A stretch of DNA of 56,893 nt from Mesostigma viride (lineage: Eukaryota; Streptophyta; Mesostigmatophyceae; Mesostigmatales; Mesostigmataceae): positions 1-56,893 of the forward strand of contig RPFO01000800.1 in assembly GCA_009746045.1 (NCBI GenBank), written 5' to 3'. The position numbers and the translations under genes were made by a program. How positions within the stretch are numbered: the stretch's first letter is position 1; the number at the start of each line of letters is the position of its first letter. The notes under the pieces are model-generated. The model was not told the DNA's origin, did not search any database, and saw only the letters and a list, made by a program, of their open reading frames with translations. Shown one piece after another: positions 1 through 11,521 of the stretch.

Positions 1-1972
1 CGGCAGCGGGGTCGAGCGAGGGGGTGCCGTCCGGAGCCCCCGATAGGGCCTGCATGGGAGCTGAACCAAAGCTTCAAGGCGGTCACTGGGGTGCCCGGGA
101 TGTCAGCCCGTTGCGTTTACAGGCGTCCGTGAGACGGTCGAGAGACCGCCATGCCGTTGTGCGGTTGGCGGCCGTTGTGCCGCAATCACAGCGCATATCA
201 TTTTCAAAACCATTCCATGGATTGACCGTGATCGATGTATATAAGCTTCGTTTTGACACCTCCAGCGGCCGCCCAATGACGCAAGTTTCAGAACGCTAGC
301 TGATGCTTGACCGCCATGGTTTTTTCTTCGTTTTCCTCTCTCGTGTCGCGGGAAAAATCTGGATCTCGGACGATGTCCTGACAATAATTTAAGACAAACT
401 CTGGCGCGGCTCGCGGTGTTGTGTTGGAGCACAACGCAAGACGTACATGGATATTGGATGACGCAACAGGGTCTCACATCAATCCGAAAACCCATTTTCT
501 TCCCCTGGAAAATATTTGGAGATGGAATAATGGTCAGTTTGACCTCAAATTTGGCACCAAGGTTCCTTATCAGATATCTTATGATGCCATGTGGTCAAAA
601 AAATTTTTGGGAGTTGGCAGCATGGTAACATGGTGACATTTGCTAGCAAAAAATACTGTATTTTCAGCACTTTCTGGCATGTATGCATATATAATGACAT
701 CAAATGAACTCAGTTGGGCCTGGAACTTTGCACATGTTCTAAACACATCCCATGCAGCATGCCCACAAAGTTTCAGGCTGGTTGGATGACAAATTGGTGA
801 CAAATGCTAGCATAAATACCCAAAAAATGCAGTTTTTCATGGTTTTTTAAGGGTTTTATCACACATATGCATGGGAAGGCCCACACTAAATCACTAATCG
901 AAAATTACTTGGGAAATGTTGTCTCGGGCTGATGGACATGTGTGCCCCTCAATTGCGGAGTTAAATTGGATGTATAATTGAATGAAATACATTATTACAT
1001 TCCATGCATCGATGCTCGAGTCATCGCGATATCTGAATATCTTACATAATTACAGACCCATCAATTGGAAGATCAGAAAGCTCCAGTGCATCTGCTCTAC
1101 GACCGGACGTCTCAATCGTACGTAGTGCTTTCGAGTTATAATTACCCTCAATGTATGTCTGGAAAATCCACGTGCAGGCAGTGTCAAATGCATGGTATAT
1201 GAACTAGTTATGTACATGTCAAGATGATGACAGTCAAGCGAGGCCATACATGTTGACGGACAAGTGAGCCTGTAGACCTACGTCGATCCCCAGTTCCTCG
1301 ATGTCGTGCGCAGCCCCGATATCATCAGATTTCCAATCCCCAACGGCCGTCGGCTCCGCAAAATCCACGTTCGCGATTAAACAGTGCAACCGCGAGGGCC
1401 GTTCTAACTTGTAATCCACCTATATAATGGGCTCCGTCTCGTCACCGTGCGTTCGCATCAACAGGACAGCCACGGGTGTCGCGACGTCTCGGACGCTGTG
1501 CACTACACGCATCATCTCGGTCATCGCAGCCGTCGAGCACGTCACAAGCATCAATTATTCTCTGGACGAATTCTCGTGACCGTGTTGATATTAATGTCTG
1601 CCAACTTCACGACTGTGAACAGCAGCCTCACGCACGTCCGGTCCATCCGACTCCGTCAGGCGGTGTTGCGAATGGCGTCCTGCGTGCAAAAACCAGTACA
1701 TGAAGGACAATAATGTTAGCCCGTTAGACAGATTTGTCTGTGGTTCCGCTTACAGCAGTACTAATCACCCGTTACGCGGATTTCGGGCAAGTGGGTATCC
1801 TCCTACATTACATGTATCCAATTATGGACGGGAGATTTAAAATGGGAAACAAGTATCAGCGAACCCAGAATCAAGGTATCCACGCAACGGTTTTGAAGAA
1901 ACGGCTATGTACATATAGACACAATGAACTGAACAAAACTTTAGTAGCTCACTCGTCGTTCACTTGTTAGTC

Positions 1973-2090
1973 GTAACGGAGGCAGTCATTCAGTCAGTTT
2001 GCAAGTTCAGTTGGCAAGTACGGAAACACACGCAAGTGCGTAACGGAGGCAGTCAGTCAGTCAGTTTGCAAGTGCAGTTGGCAAGTACGG
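1973..2090. repeat. Two-copy tandem repeat, 67-bp period
   Basis: The segment beginning GTAACGGAGGCAGTCA at 1,973 starts again at 2,040. The second copy is slightly shorter and differs by a few substitutions (TTCAG versus TGCAG). It lies in non-coding flank and no function is visible. Confidence 0.85.
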
Positions 2091-2498
2091 ACCACCAACC
2101 GCGTGTGTACGTCCATGATATCGCAATATATAATCAAGAATAACAGGGAACGGTTAATGTATCCTTTACGCAGCTTTTTCGTTCAGGGCATGTTGAAATA
2201 ACGAAAGTGGGGTCAGGTGTTCGAACCTTCCAAGTGCCGAATTTTTTACGAACCAGCGCATTCACGAACCTTGCACTGGGGACGCGGTGGACGTGTACCA
2301 TTACCCCGGCCTAATTCTAGCATTGTACACAAGGGGCGGTGGCTAGCAGTAAAGAAGGGCATCCTAGTCATAACGCTGGGCAAGTTTAAAAGCACCAACG
2401 GCCGTTGAGTAGGAAAAAAAAAGAGCAGGAGAAGAGCACGTCGACGTTTCAACAGCAAGACAAAAATATTGAACCCCGAGTACCAATGAAAATGCTTT

Positions 2499-2560
2499 CA
2501 TGCATGTCCACCCCGACGAGGCACAAATTCATGCATGCCCACCCCGACGAGGCACAAATT
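2499..2560. repeat. Two-copy tandem repeat, 31-bp period
   Basis: A 31-bp unit starting CATGCATG and containing CCACCCCGACGAGGCACAAA occurs at 2,499 and 2,530 with a single T/C difference. It is a simple recent duplication in non-coding sequence. Confidence 0.85.
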
Positions 2561-2649
2561 AATGAACGACAGATTTCTCACCCCCCCCCGGCACATGGAA
2601 CAAGTGCCATCGCACGCACACACTTTGTAGACAGGAGAGTTTCGAGAGT

Positions 2650-3074
2650 CCAACGGCCGTTGGCTCGGAGAAATTGACAGTACACCAGTAAAGACATTAA
2701 AATTATCACTTTGTTGTCTTATGTGTGCCGTGTCATTTCCCAAGGTCAAAAGCCGTCAACTTCTGCACCTCTTGTCCCTCCCACCCGTACGCACTAAGCA
2801 TGCCCACCTTACACTACCACATGTGGCTCTTGAGAAAACTCCCCCCGACGATGCACATGTGCCATTCACGCACACACCTTCAGACAAGGCTATCAGTTTT
2901 TCGAAGTCCAACGGCCGTTGGCTCCGAGAAATGCTGTTACAACTCAAAATTACAATGGTGACATCCACGAGCTAGTGGTACGCCGAACAAGTGCTTGTAT
3001 GACATATGGCGACTGCCCGTGAGGAAAAGTCCACCACCACACACGGTCAGTTTTTTGAGTCCAACGGCCGTTGG
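2650..3074. repeat. Cluster of CCAACGGCCGTTGG palindromes (left flank)
   Basis: Exact copies lie at 2,650-2,663, 2,908-2,921 and 3,061-3,074. One-mismatch copies lie at 1,340-1,353 and 2,395-2,408. Each 14-bp palindrome sits in a wider imperfect hairpin: a TTTTCGA-like stretch before it and TCCGAGAAA after it are complementary. The motif is absent between 3.1 and 54.4 kb and reappears in the introns of the right-hand gene. Confidence 0.85.
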
Positions 3075-3213
3075 CTCCGAGAAATGCTGTTACAACGCAA
3101 AATTACAATGGTGACATACATGAGCTAGTGGTACGCCGAACAAGTGCTTGTATGACATATGGCGACTGCCCGTGAGGAAAAGTCCACCACCACACACGGA
3201 CAGTTTTTTGACT
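2908..3213. repeat. 153-bp direct tandem duplication
   Basis: The unit starting with the palindrome at 2,908 is repeated from 3,061 and the start of a third copy appears at 3,214. The copies differ at only a few positions (for example ACATCCACG versus ACATACATG). Each unit carries one CCAACGGCCGTTGG, so the duplication also multiplied the palindrome. Confidence 0.9.
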
Positions 3214-3556
3214 CCAACGCAAGAACAGACGTAATGCACACCAAGTGACCAAGTGGCAAGATAAAGACACCCTTGCCAATCTCTACCCACAAAAACTTAG
3301 CCCCGAAATCCGTAGCCCCGAAATCCGTGATTGATTTGTACATTGTAGATGACAATGCAGCGATCACATGTATTCTGAAACCAACACGTTTTTACCTAGT
3401 TATCATGGTAACCAATTTATGGTTACCTAGTTATCCATGGCTAGAAAGTTGTAAATACACGATGTGGCCACACACGCCATAGATGAAAATCATAACCAGA
3501 TCACGCACATGATCATGGAAGGGGACTCTATTGATCTCAAAAAAGAAAGCTCAAGA

Positions 3557-3588
3557 CACCCTACACCCTACACCCTACACCCTACACC
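3557..3588. repeat. CCCTACA telomere-like tract
   Basis: About 4.5 perfect copies of the 7-mer ACCCTAC/CCCTACA occur here, decaying to about 3,625 (CATACAT, CCTACAA, CACCCTTAA). The plant-type telomere C-strand is CCCTAAA, so this is a one-base variant, oriented as at a left chromosome end. A G-strand counterpart lies at 54,279-54,322 at the other edge of the satellite block. Confidence 0.6.
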
Positions 3589-3647
3589 ATACATCCTACA
3601 ACCTACACCCTTAACTCTCCACCCTTAGCTTACGTGACCTTTTTTTC

Positions 3648-3716
3648 GGAGAAATGTCCGAGTGGAATGCTATGTATGGGGTAACTTTCCCAAGGGTTCG
3701 AATCCCTCTTTCTCCA
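3648..3716 (+). pseudogene. Plastid-type tRNA-Ser (GGA) pseudogene, anticodon arm deleted
   Basis: The acceptor strands GGAGAAA and TTTCTCC, a class-II D-arm motif (TCCGAGTGG), a long variable arm (TATGGGGTAACTTTCCC) and a T-arm with GGTTCGAATCCC are all present. This is the layout of plastid trnS genes. The middle is too short: GAGTGG runs directly into GGAATGCTATG, as expected if about 16 nt covering the 5' half of the anticodon arm were lost between short TGG repeats. The T-stem also has an A-C mismatch. It is probably a nuclear insertion of plastid DNA. The assignment rests on recognising the trnS pattern, not on a search. Confidence 0.6.
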
Positions 3717-3825
3717 TTAGAGTTTTGTTTAGCTTCTATTCTCGTCTACACATAATTCACACGAAGTACGCTTGCAAATACTTTATTACTATTTTGTTTG
3801 ATATACTACACTAATATTATAATTG

Positions 3826-3990
3826 TTGTGTGTGTGTGTTGTTCACGTGTGCGTGTGTGTGTTGTGTGTGTTGTGTGTGTTGTGCGTGTGCGTGTGCGTG
3901 TGCGTGTGCGTGTGCGTGTGCGTGTGCGTGTGTGTGTGTATATAATTTTTTGTTGTGTGTGTGTGTTGTGTGTTGTACGTGCAAGGTGTA
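3826..3990. repeat. GT/GCGTGT microsatellite at left edge of satellite
   Basis: Runs of TGTGTGTGT and TTGTGTGTG are followed by about nine (GTGCGT) hexamers at 3,882-3,936, then more GT-rich sequence. It grades into the 40-bp satellite, whose units themselves contain GTGTGTGTG, so the satellite may have grown out of such sequence. Alternating purine-pyrimidine sequence of this kind can adopt Z-DNA. Confidence 0.85.
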
Positions 3991-6812
3991 TGTACATGTG
4001 TGTGCAGCCGGCCCTTGCGTGCGCGGTGTGTGTACGTTTCTGTGCAGCCGCCCCTTGCGTGCGCGGTGTATGTACGTGTGTGTGCATGCCGGCCCTTGCG
4101 TGCATGGTGTGTGTACGTGTGTGTGCAGCCGCCCCTTGCGTGCGCGGTGTATGTACATGTGTTTGCACTCGCCCATTGCGTGCGCGGTGTATGTACGTGT
4201 GTGTGCAGCCGCCCCTTGCGTGCGCGGTGGATGTACGTGTGTGCGCACTCGCCCCTTGCGTGCGCGGTGTATGTACGTGTGTGTGCAGCCGCCCCTTGCG
4301 TGCGCGGTGTATGTACATGTGTGTGCATCCTTGTCCTTGCGTGCATGGTGTATGTACATGTGAGTGCCGTCGCCCCAACCGTGCATTGTGTATGTACGTG
4401 TGTGTGCAGCCGCCCCTTGCGTGCATGGTGTGTGTACATGTGTGTGCATCCTTGTCCTTGCGTGCATGGTGTATGTACATGTGTTTGCACTCGCCCCTTG
4501 CGTGCGCGGTGTGTGTACGTGTGTGTGCAGCCGCCCCTTGCGTGCATGGTGTGTGTACATGTGTGTGCATCCTTGTCCTTGCGTGCATGGTGTGTGTACA
4601 TGTGTGTGCAGCCGCCCCTTGCGTGCGCGGTGGATGTACATGTGCGGGCAGTTGCCCCTTGCGTGCGCGGTGTATGTACATGTGTTTGCACTCGCCCCTT
4701 GCGTGCGCGGTGTATGTACATGTGTGTGCAGCCGCCCCTTGCGTGCATGGTGTATGTACATGTGCTTGCACTGGCCCCGTGCGTGCGCGGTGTATGTACG
4801 TGTGTGTGCAGCCGCCCCTTGCGTGCGCGGTGTATGTACGTGCGTGTGCAGCCGCCCCTTGCGTGCGCGGTGTATGTACATGTGTGTGCATCCTTGTCCT
4901 TGCGTGCGCGGTGTATGTACATGTGTTTGCACTCGCCCCTTGCGTGCGCGGTGGATGTACATGTGTGTGCAGCCGCCCCTTGCGTGCATGGTTTATGTAC
5001 ATGTGTGTGCAGTCGCCGGCCCCGTGCGTGCGCAGTGGATGTACGTGTGTGTGCAGCCGCCCCGTGCGTGCATGGTGTGTGTACGTGTGTGTGCAGCAGC
5101 CCCTTGCGTGCGCGGTGTATGTACGTTTCTGTGCATGCCGGCCCTTGCGTGCATGGTGTATGTACATGTGCTTGCACTGGCCCCTTGCGTGCGCGGTGTA
5201 TGTACGTGTGTGTGCAGCCCCCCCTTGCGTGCGCGGTGTATGTACGTGTGTGCGCACTCGCCCCTTGCGTGCGCGGTGTATGTACGTGTGTGTGCAGCCG
5301 CCCCTTGCGTGCGCGGTGTATGTACATGTGTGTGCAGCCGCCCCTTGCGTGTGCGGTGGATGTACATGTGCGGGCAGTTGCCCCTTGCGTGCGCGGTGTA
5401 TGTACATGTGTTTGCACTCGCCCCTTGCGTGCGCGGTGTATGTACATGTGTGTGCAGCCGCCCCTTGCGTGCATGGTGTATGTACATGTGCTTGCACTGG
5501 CCCCGTGCGTGCGCGGTGTATGTACGTGTGTGTGCAGCCGCCCCTTGCGTGCGCGGTGTATGTACGTGTGTGCGCACTCGCCCCTTGCGTGCGCGGTGTA
5601 TGTACGTGTGTGTGCAGCCGCCCCTTGCGTGCGCGGTGTATGTACATGTGTGTGCATCCTTGTCCTTGCGTGCGCGGTGTATGTACATGTGTTTGCACTC
5701 GCCCCTTGCGTGCGCGGTGTATGTACATGTGTGTGCAGCCGCCCCTTGCGTGCATGGTTTATGTACATGTGTGTGCAGTCGCCCCGTGCGTGCGCAGTGT
5801 ATGTACGTGTGTGTGCAGCCGCCCCTTGCGTGCGTGGTGTGTGTACATGTGAGTGCAGCCGCCCCTTGCGTGCGCGGTGTATGTACGTGTGTGTGCAGCA
5901 GCCCCTTGCGTGCTTTGTGTGTGTACATGTGTGTGAATCCTTGTCCTTGCGTGCATGGTGTGTGTACGTGTGTGTGCAGCCGCCCCTTGCGTGCATGGTG
6001 GATGTACATGTGAGTGCCGTTGCCCCTTGCGTGCGCGGTGTATGTACGTGTGTGTGCAGCCGTCCCTTAATTGCGTGCGCGGTGTGTGTACGTGTGTGTG
6101 CACTCGCCCCTTGCGTGCGCGGTGTATGTACGTGTGTGCAGCCGCCCCTTGCGTGCGCGGTGTATGCCAGTGTGTGTGCATGCCGGCCCTTGCGTGCAAG
6201 GTGGTGTGTAAGTGTGTGTGCAGCCCCTTGCGTGCATGGTGTATGTACGTGTGTGTGCAGCCGGCCCTTGCGTGCATGGTGTGTGTACATGTGAGTGCAG
6301 CCGTCCCTTCCGTGCATGGTGTGTGTACGTGTGTGTGCAGTTGCCCCTTGCGTGCGCAGTGTATGTACGTGTGTGTGCATGCCGGCCCTTGCGTGCATGG
6401 TGTGTGTACGTGTGTGTGCAGTTGCCCCTTGCATGCGCGGTGTATGTACATGTGAGTGCAGCCGCCCAAGAGTATGTACATGTGAGTGCCGTCGCCCCTA
6501 ATTGCGTGCATTGTGTGTGTAAGTGTGTGTGCAGCAGCCCCTTGCGTGCGCGGTGTATGTACGTGTGTGTGCAGCCGCCCCTTGCGTGCATGGTGTATGT
6601 ACATGTGAGTGCCGTTGCCCCTTGCGTGCGCGGTGTATGTACGTGTGTGTGCAGCCGTCCCTTAATTGCGTGCGCGGTGGATGTACATGTGCGGGCAGTT
6701 GCCCCTTGCGTGCGCGGTGTATGTACGTGTGTGTGCAGCCGTCCCTTGCGTGCGCGGTGTATGTACGTGTGTGTGCAGCCGCCCCTTGCGTGCATGGTGA
6801 GTGTAAGTGTGT
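3991..6812. repeat. 40-bp satellite, block 1
   Basis: Tandem units of 40 bp begin CAGCCGCCCC, contain the core TTGCGTGCGCGG and a GTATGTAC, and end in GTGTGTGTG. Recurrent variants replace the first ten bases (CACTCGCCCC, CAGTTGCCCC, CAGCAGCCCC, CATCCTTGTCC, CATGCCGGCCC) or GCGCGG by GCATGG. Variant units occur in a fixed order that is repeated in other blocks. Long open frames on both strands are an artefact of a unit that lacks stop codons in all six frames. Confidence 0.97.
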
Positions 6813-8822
6813 ATCCAATTGCTGCTTTAGTTCCATTGGAGTGAGGGGCTGCCAGAGAAACATGTTTATTACAAATACGTGTTAGGCACACGTCCAAGCC
6901 ATTAGCTAACCTAAGAATCTGCAGTTTCTAAGCTAACTAGGCCACACAACAAGGGCCGAAACATCATACCAGTCATAAGGACCTGGGCCAGTCAAGAGGA
7001 CCTGGGCTTTGTAACATCCGTCTGGCAGCAAGGGTGGGTGGGTGGGAGCTGCAAAGAGGAGTGGTTGTTGCCCCGCCACAACCCTAAGTATCCACCGTCT
7101 ACCTAGTCGTAGGTGGGGTGACGGACGCCAGCCCACTGACCAACAGGCCAGTGGCGCCGCGCCGTCCCCGGTCCACAGGACTGCCCCCGGTCCACAACAC
7201 AAATTGGACCCGGTCCACAGTACCGTCCCCGGTACCCCCCCCCCACAACACCGTACCCCCCCCCCTAGTACTGGCTACCTAGTCAGACCTGTCTACTGCG
7301 GCCTCCCCTCCCCCTTTGAGACTTCCGCAGGTCATAGATAGAACGAGCGTGAGCTCACAAAATCCAATTGCTGCTTTAGTTCCATTGGAGTGAGGGGCTG
7401 CCAGAGAAACATGTTTATTACAAATACGTGTTAGGCACACGTCCAAGCCATTAGCTAACCTAAGAATCTGCAGTTTCTAAGCTAACTAGGCCACACAACA
7501 AGGGCCGAAACATCATACCAGTCATAAGGACCTGGGCCAGTCAAGAGGACCTGGGCTTTGTAACATCCCGCACCCACTACCTGGCCACTTGGCCGCAAGC
7601 TGTCGTATGGCCCAGACTTCTCGTCGCCCCCCTTGTCCCCTGCCGCTACCAGTGCTTCATTAACCAGGCGGCAATACAAGGGGGAAGCCAAAAGTATCCC
7701 CGTAGGGACCCCCCACTGCGGGGGGGTTCTCACCCATGTGGGCACTGCCCTCGGCAGCCACCCCTGCAGGCTCGGCAATTCTTTGTACACCTTTCTTCAC
7801 AGGCATAGCACCCCCGGCACCCCAATGACGCAGCTGCGTCTGGGATCCGCTATCGCCCCGCCCTAACATCCTTCCCCTTCCCCGCTGTGCACCGTCAGTC
7901 CCAACAACTCGTCCCCGCTTAAATTACGCGGCAACGACCCCGCCATTCCGCGCTGGCCGCCGGCCGCTGTCGCCTCACTTGGCACGAGGAAATGTTAGGC
8001 TGTTTAGGGTGCTGCCCCCCTGGCGCTGGGGCTGCAGCCACCCCGCTCCTATGCTGGCCTGGGGGCTCGATTCCCCCTTCTTCCCATGCTCGTATAGCGC
8101 GCTCATGCACTATTCTTGACGATATTCATTAGCCAGGCCCAGCACATACGATACACAACGAACTTGCCTGCGGCGTATTCCCCCTCCGCCTGTAGCTGTT
8201 GCCACCCTAGCACCACGACTGCCCCGCTTTAGTTGTCCGATCAAGAGTCACTCCCGCGTCTATCCAGACCCCTCCCGCGAGCCCGGGGTGGCGAGTACAA
8301 CGCAGCAAAAATAAAACAATCTGGCACTGGCAGCTACCGCCTGCACTTCGAACGGCAAGTTCTTGGGGTGCTGCCGACCCCCGTCGCGCAGCCGTCATAA
8401 CCTTAAATAAAACAGGCCCCCGAATAATAATTCGGAGGCCGGTAGCTGTGATTTACATTCGGCACCGCCATAGCAGTGCACACACGCCGTCAGTGGGCCG
8501 TCGACACAGCTGCAAAGAGGAGTGGTTGTTGCCCCGCCACAACCCTAAGTATCCACCGTCTACCTAGTCGTAGGTGGGGTGACGGACGCCAGCCCACTGA
8601 CCAACAGGCCAGTGGCGCCGCGCCGTCCCCGGTCCACAGGACTGCCCCCGGTCCACAACACAAATTGGACCCGGTCCACAGTACCGTCCCCGGTACCCCC
8701 CCCCCACAACACCGTACCCCCCCCCCTAGTACTGGCTACCTAGTCAGACCTGTCTACTGCGGCCTCCCCTCCCCCTTTGAGACTTCCGCAGGTCATAGAT
8801 AGAACGAGCGTGAGCTCACAAA
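6813..8822 (-). mobile_element. 2.0-kb zero-TSD element, copy 1
   Basis: Read on the minus strand, the 2,010-bp element starts TTTGTGAGCTCAC and ends CAATTGGAT. It consists of two head-to-tail units: a long one (7,362-8,822, 1,461 bp) and a short one (6,813-7,361, 549 bp). Both share the first 315 bp and last 207 bp; only the middle differs (939 versus 27 bp). An AATAAA lies near the end of each unit. No protein domain is visible. The undisturbed target is present at about 19,490: the left flank ...AAGTGTGT and right flank GTGCAGCAG join there with no base gained or lost. Its ends recall rolling-circle or recombinase-type elements more than LTR or TIR elements. Confidence 0.8.
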
Positions 8823-9714
8823 GTGCAGCAGCCCCTTGCGTGCGCAGTGTATGTACGTGTGTGTGCAGCCGCCCCTTGCGTGCGCGGTGTGTGTATACTG
8901 TGTGTGCATGCCGGCCCTTGCGTGCATGGTGTGTGTACGTGTGTGTGCAGCCGCCCCTTACATGGGCGGTGTATGTACGTGTGTGTGCATGCCGGCCCTT
9001 GCGTGCGCGGTGTATGTACGTGTTAATGCAGCCGCCCCTTGCGTGCGCAGTGTATGTCCATGTGTGGGCAGTTTCCCCTTGCGTGCGCGGTGTATGTACG
9101 TGTGTGTGCAGCCGGCCCTTGCGTGCGCGGTGTGTGTACATGTGTGTGCAGTTGCCCCTTGCGTGCGCGGTGTATGTAAGTGTGTGTGCAGCCGGCCCTT
9201 GCGTGCGCGGTGTGTGTACATGTGAGTGCAGCTGCCCCAAGCGTGCGCGGTGTGTGTACATGTGTGTGCAGTTGCCCCTTGCGTGCGCGGTGGATGTACG
9301 TGTGTGTGCATGCCGGCAATTGCGTGCATGGTGTGTGTACGTGTGTGTGCAGCCGCCCCTTGCGTGCGCGGTGTGTGTACGTGTGTGTGCACTCGCCCCT
9401 TGCGTGCGCGGTGGATGTACATGTGTGTGCAGCCGCCCCTTGCGTGCATGGTGTATGTACGTGTGTGTGCAGCCGCCCCTTGCGTGCGCGGTGTATGTAC
9501 GTGTTAATGCAGCCGCCCCTTCCGTGCGCAGTGTATGTCCATGTGTGGACAGTTTCCCCTTAATTGCGTGCGCGGTGTATGTACGTGTGTGTGCAGCCGC
9601 CCCTTGCGTGCGCGGTGTATGTACGTGTGTGCAGCCGCCCCTTGCGTGGGCGGTGTATGCCATGCAGTGTGTGTGCATGCCGGCCCTTGCGTGCAAGGTG
9701 TGTGTAAGTGTGTG
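8823..9714. repeat. 40-bp satellite, block 2
   Basis: This continues block 1 after the element insertion. Blocks 1 and 2 joined together are collinear with 17,891 to about 20,280. It contains variants such as GTTAATGCAG and TTAATTGCGTG. It ends where copia-1 begins. Confidence 0.95.
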
Positions 9715-10407
9715 AGTTAACGCCAAGCGCATTGGCGTGATCCTGATTCGGCATATCTCTGCGATTCCAGCGGCACCGGAACGAGTTCATTCCGACAAGT
9801 ATCAAGAAAGTTATGGCGTTCCGACTTCCCGGTCGCGCGCGAGCGCGAGCCGGCTGTTCTTCTAAGTCGGACGTGAATATTTGCCGACGACATATGGGGT
9901 CGACAGTAATTCCTGGGCTGACAGGAATTAGGTGCTGTACCTACGACGGTATTGGATTAATACGTCGTACGCAGGAAATAGGAACCTTAACCTGTGGTCT
10001 GTTGGTACCGCAGGCTTAGTCCTGGACTTCTAGGTGCAGATGCAATAGTCACTGTGGACTGTGCTCTGTGGTCACTGTGCCTGTATGGCAGACCTACTGT
10101 ATAGGAGTGGGCGCTGTACAGGTAGTGAATACTGTACCGGGGTGTTATTACTGAGCAGGCCTCCTAGGCTGCTCAGGACTAGCAAGCACAGTGCACAAGT
10201 ATATAAACAATAGGCCAGTGCCAAATGGGCATCTCTTGCGAGCCCGCCTCACGTGTTGTGCCTTGACTTGGCAAGCTCGTGTGCAAGCCTCAAGTGTTGA
10301 GCGCTGTAAACATTATCCGATTTAACAAAGCTCCGTTTCCAACCATATTCACACATTGCTGCATTGCAACCATATCCTTCACATTGCGTGTGCGAAGAAC
10401 GTTAACT
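9715..10407 (+). repeat. Copia-1 5' LTR (693 bp)
   Basis: The sequence from AGTTAACGCC to AACGTTAACT is repeated at 17,038-17,735. A TATAAA at 10,202-10,207 is a plausible promoter. The ends form a perfect 8-bp inverted repeat instead of the usual TG...CA. Confidence 0.92.
10202..10207 (+). promoter_or_regulatory. TATA box in copia-1 5' LTR
   Basis: TATAAA lies in the context AAGTATATAAACAATAGG, about 200 bp before the LTR end, a usual position for an LTR promoter. The same box is at 17,528-17,533 in the 3' LTR. No mapped start exists here. Confidence 0.55.
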
Positions 10408-10501
10408 CAAATTACAACCAGTCTCAGCGGAACGGCCAGGAGGGTCGTTGCCGGTTGCGGTGTGCAGCGTTTGACGACGAGAGGAGCTCGTCTGGTGGTG
10501 A

Positions 10502-11061
10502 ATGGTGCAGGAGGAACAACGGCAGCAGGATTTCCGGTTTCGGCAGTCTGCTGGGGGTTCGATTTCTCCTGAATTACGCCGTGTCGTTCGGGATCTATCT
10601 TTGTTGCTTGCAGATCGTCCGCCTGTAAATCGCAGCTTCGTGCAATTCGTCGACGACCAGGTCGAAGATGGGAGCGAATTCTGCGACACGTACAAACCAT
10701 CGTCATTCCGGAGCACCGGAGCATCGACGACCTTGAGCAGGAGCTTCACGGGTTGGTCGGCATCCAGACGGTGATTACTGCAGTAGCAGAGCGAGTGCGG
10801 ACGGAGTTGGCAGCAAGGCGAGGCGAGGTTGCGGAGGCAGCTGGCGCAGGGCGACACGAGTTTGTGCCGACAGTAGCGGGCGCGGGAGTACCACGTGCTT
10901 TCGCAGGCGGCATCGGCGACGAGGGTGTTGCAGCGGGCCAGTTAGGCGTGAACGACGCGGAGCGGAGCATCACAGGCGGCTTGCAGAGGTCGGGGCGACA
11001 GCGGAAGCCATCGCCGGAGGACAGCGCGCGACAAGAGTCGGCAGGTTTCCAGAGCGAGTAA
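10502..11061 (+). pseudogene. Copia-1 leader ORF (ORF0), frameshifted
   Basis: Two overlapping frames lie before gag. The first (10,502-10,774) has a stretch LLADRPPVNRSFVQFVDD that lines up with LLGDNPEDPDLPALVPAIRN of the intact leader ORF in copia-2. The second (open from about 10,600 to 11,061) continues the likeness with a helical, charged segment (VIPEHRSIDDLEQELHGLVG, then ERVRTELAARRGEV) resembling the coiled-coil half of the copia-2 ORF. The simplest reading is one ORF with a frameshift near 10,650. It resembles no standard gag or pol domain. Function is unknown. Confidence 0.4.
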
Positions 11062-11110
11062 GAGTTCCTTTTCAGGAGCTGCCCCCGCCCCTTCGCGTTC
11101 GTGTGACGCG

Positions 11111-11419
11111 TTGGGAGGAGTTTGCACCTCTTGGTACGAGAGTGACCTTGAGGTAGGAGCAGGGGGTGTCGCTGGGCTAGGCGACGAGGCACTCGGCGAC
11201 CACGAGGTGCCAACGTACAATCCGCGAGGTGCCAACGACGGGTTGTCACCTGTCTACTTTACCAACGGTGACGATTCAGTCATCGCGGGCCGACAGCGGG
11301 TCGACGACGGCGCAGCAGGTAGCAGGGTACCAGAGCTGATTGTGGTGAGCGACAGCGACGACGACAGCGACAAGGAGAACCAGGACGCGCCTGGGGCCAG
11401 CCGTGGTGGTCTTGCCTGA
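11111..11419 (+). CDS. Acidic-tail ORF in copia-1 leader, uncertain
   Basis: This 102-codon frame ends in a strongly acidic stretch (VVSDSDDDSDKENQ). It lies between ORF0 and gag and could be the C-terminal part of ORF0 in another frame, since copia-2 also has a second frame at this place ending in acidic residues. No domain is recognised and it may not be translated. Confidence 0.25.
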   Translation: MGGVCTSWYESDLEVGAGGVAGLGDEALGDHEVPTYNPRGANDGLSPVYFTNGDDSVIAGRQRVDDGAAGSRVPELIVVSDSDDDSDKENQDAPGASRGGLA

Positions 11420-11521
11420 GTGGTAACACTTGGCACTTTCCTTTCTTGTTCAGTAGCTTATATTGCTTTAATTGCTGCTTGGCCACTTGGCTGGCTGTAG
11501 CAGATCTGAACAGAGGCCATC

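Larger units (their letters stand above)
1..3556. other. Unique-looking left flank, no confident gene
   Basis: No open frame here shows a recognisable domain or convincing composition; all are short and overlap on both strands. The visible content is non-coding: small tandem duplications (listed separately), two diverged segments sharing a GGTGACA...TGCTAGC pattern near 630 and 800, a doubled 15-bp TAGCCCCGAAATCCG at about 3,299-3,328, and copies of the palindrome CCAACGGCCGTTGG. Because the same palindrome sits in the introns of the gene at the far right end, this is probably host intergenic or intronic sequence rather than satellite. Confidence 0.6.

Noticed and set aside
1-1720. Possible coding sequence at the left end (ORFs of 60-130 codons)
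   Set aside because: They have no recognisable motifs, overlap on opposite strands, and show no splice-site-supported structure. A host exon cannot be excluded but is not supported.
6933-7202. ORFs of 89-135 codons inside the 2.0-kb elements
   Set aside because: They have low-complexity Gly/Pro/Trp-rich products, differ between copies through C-run length changes, and overlap on both strands without a domain.
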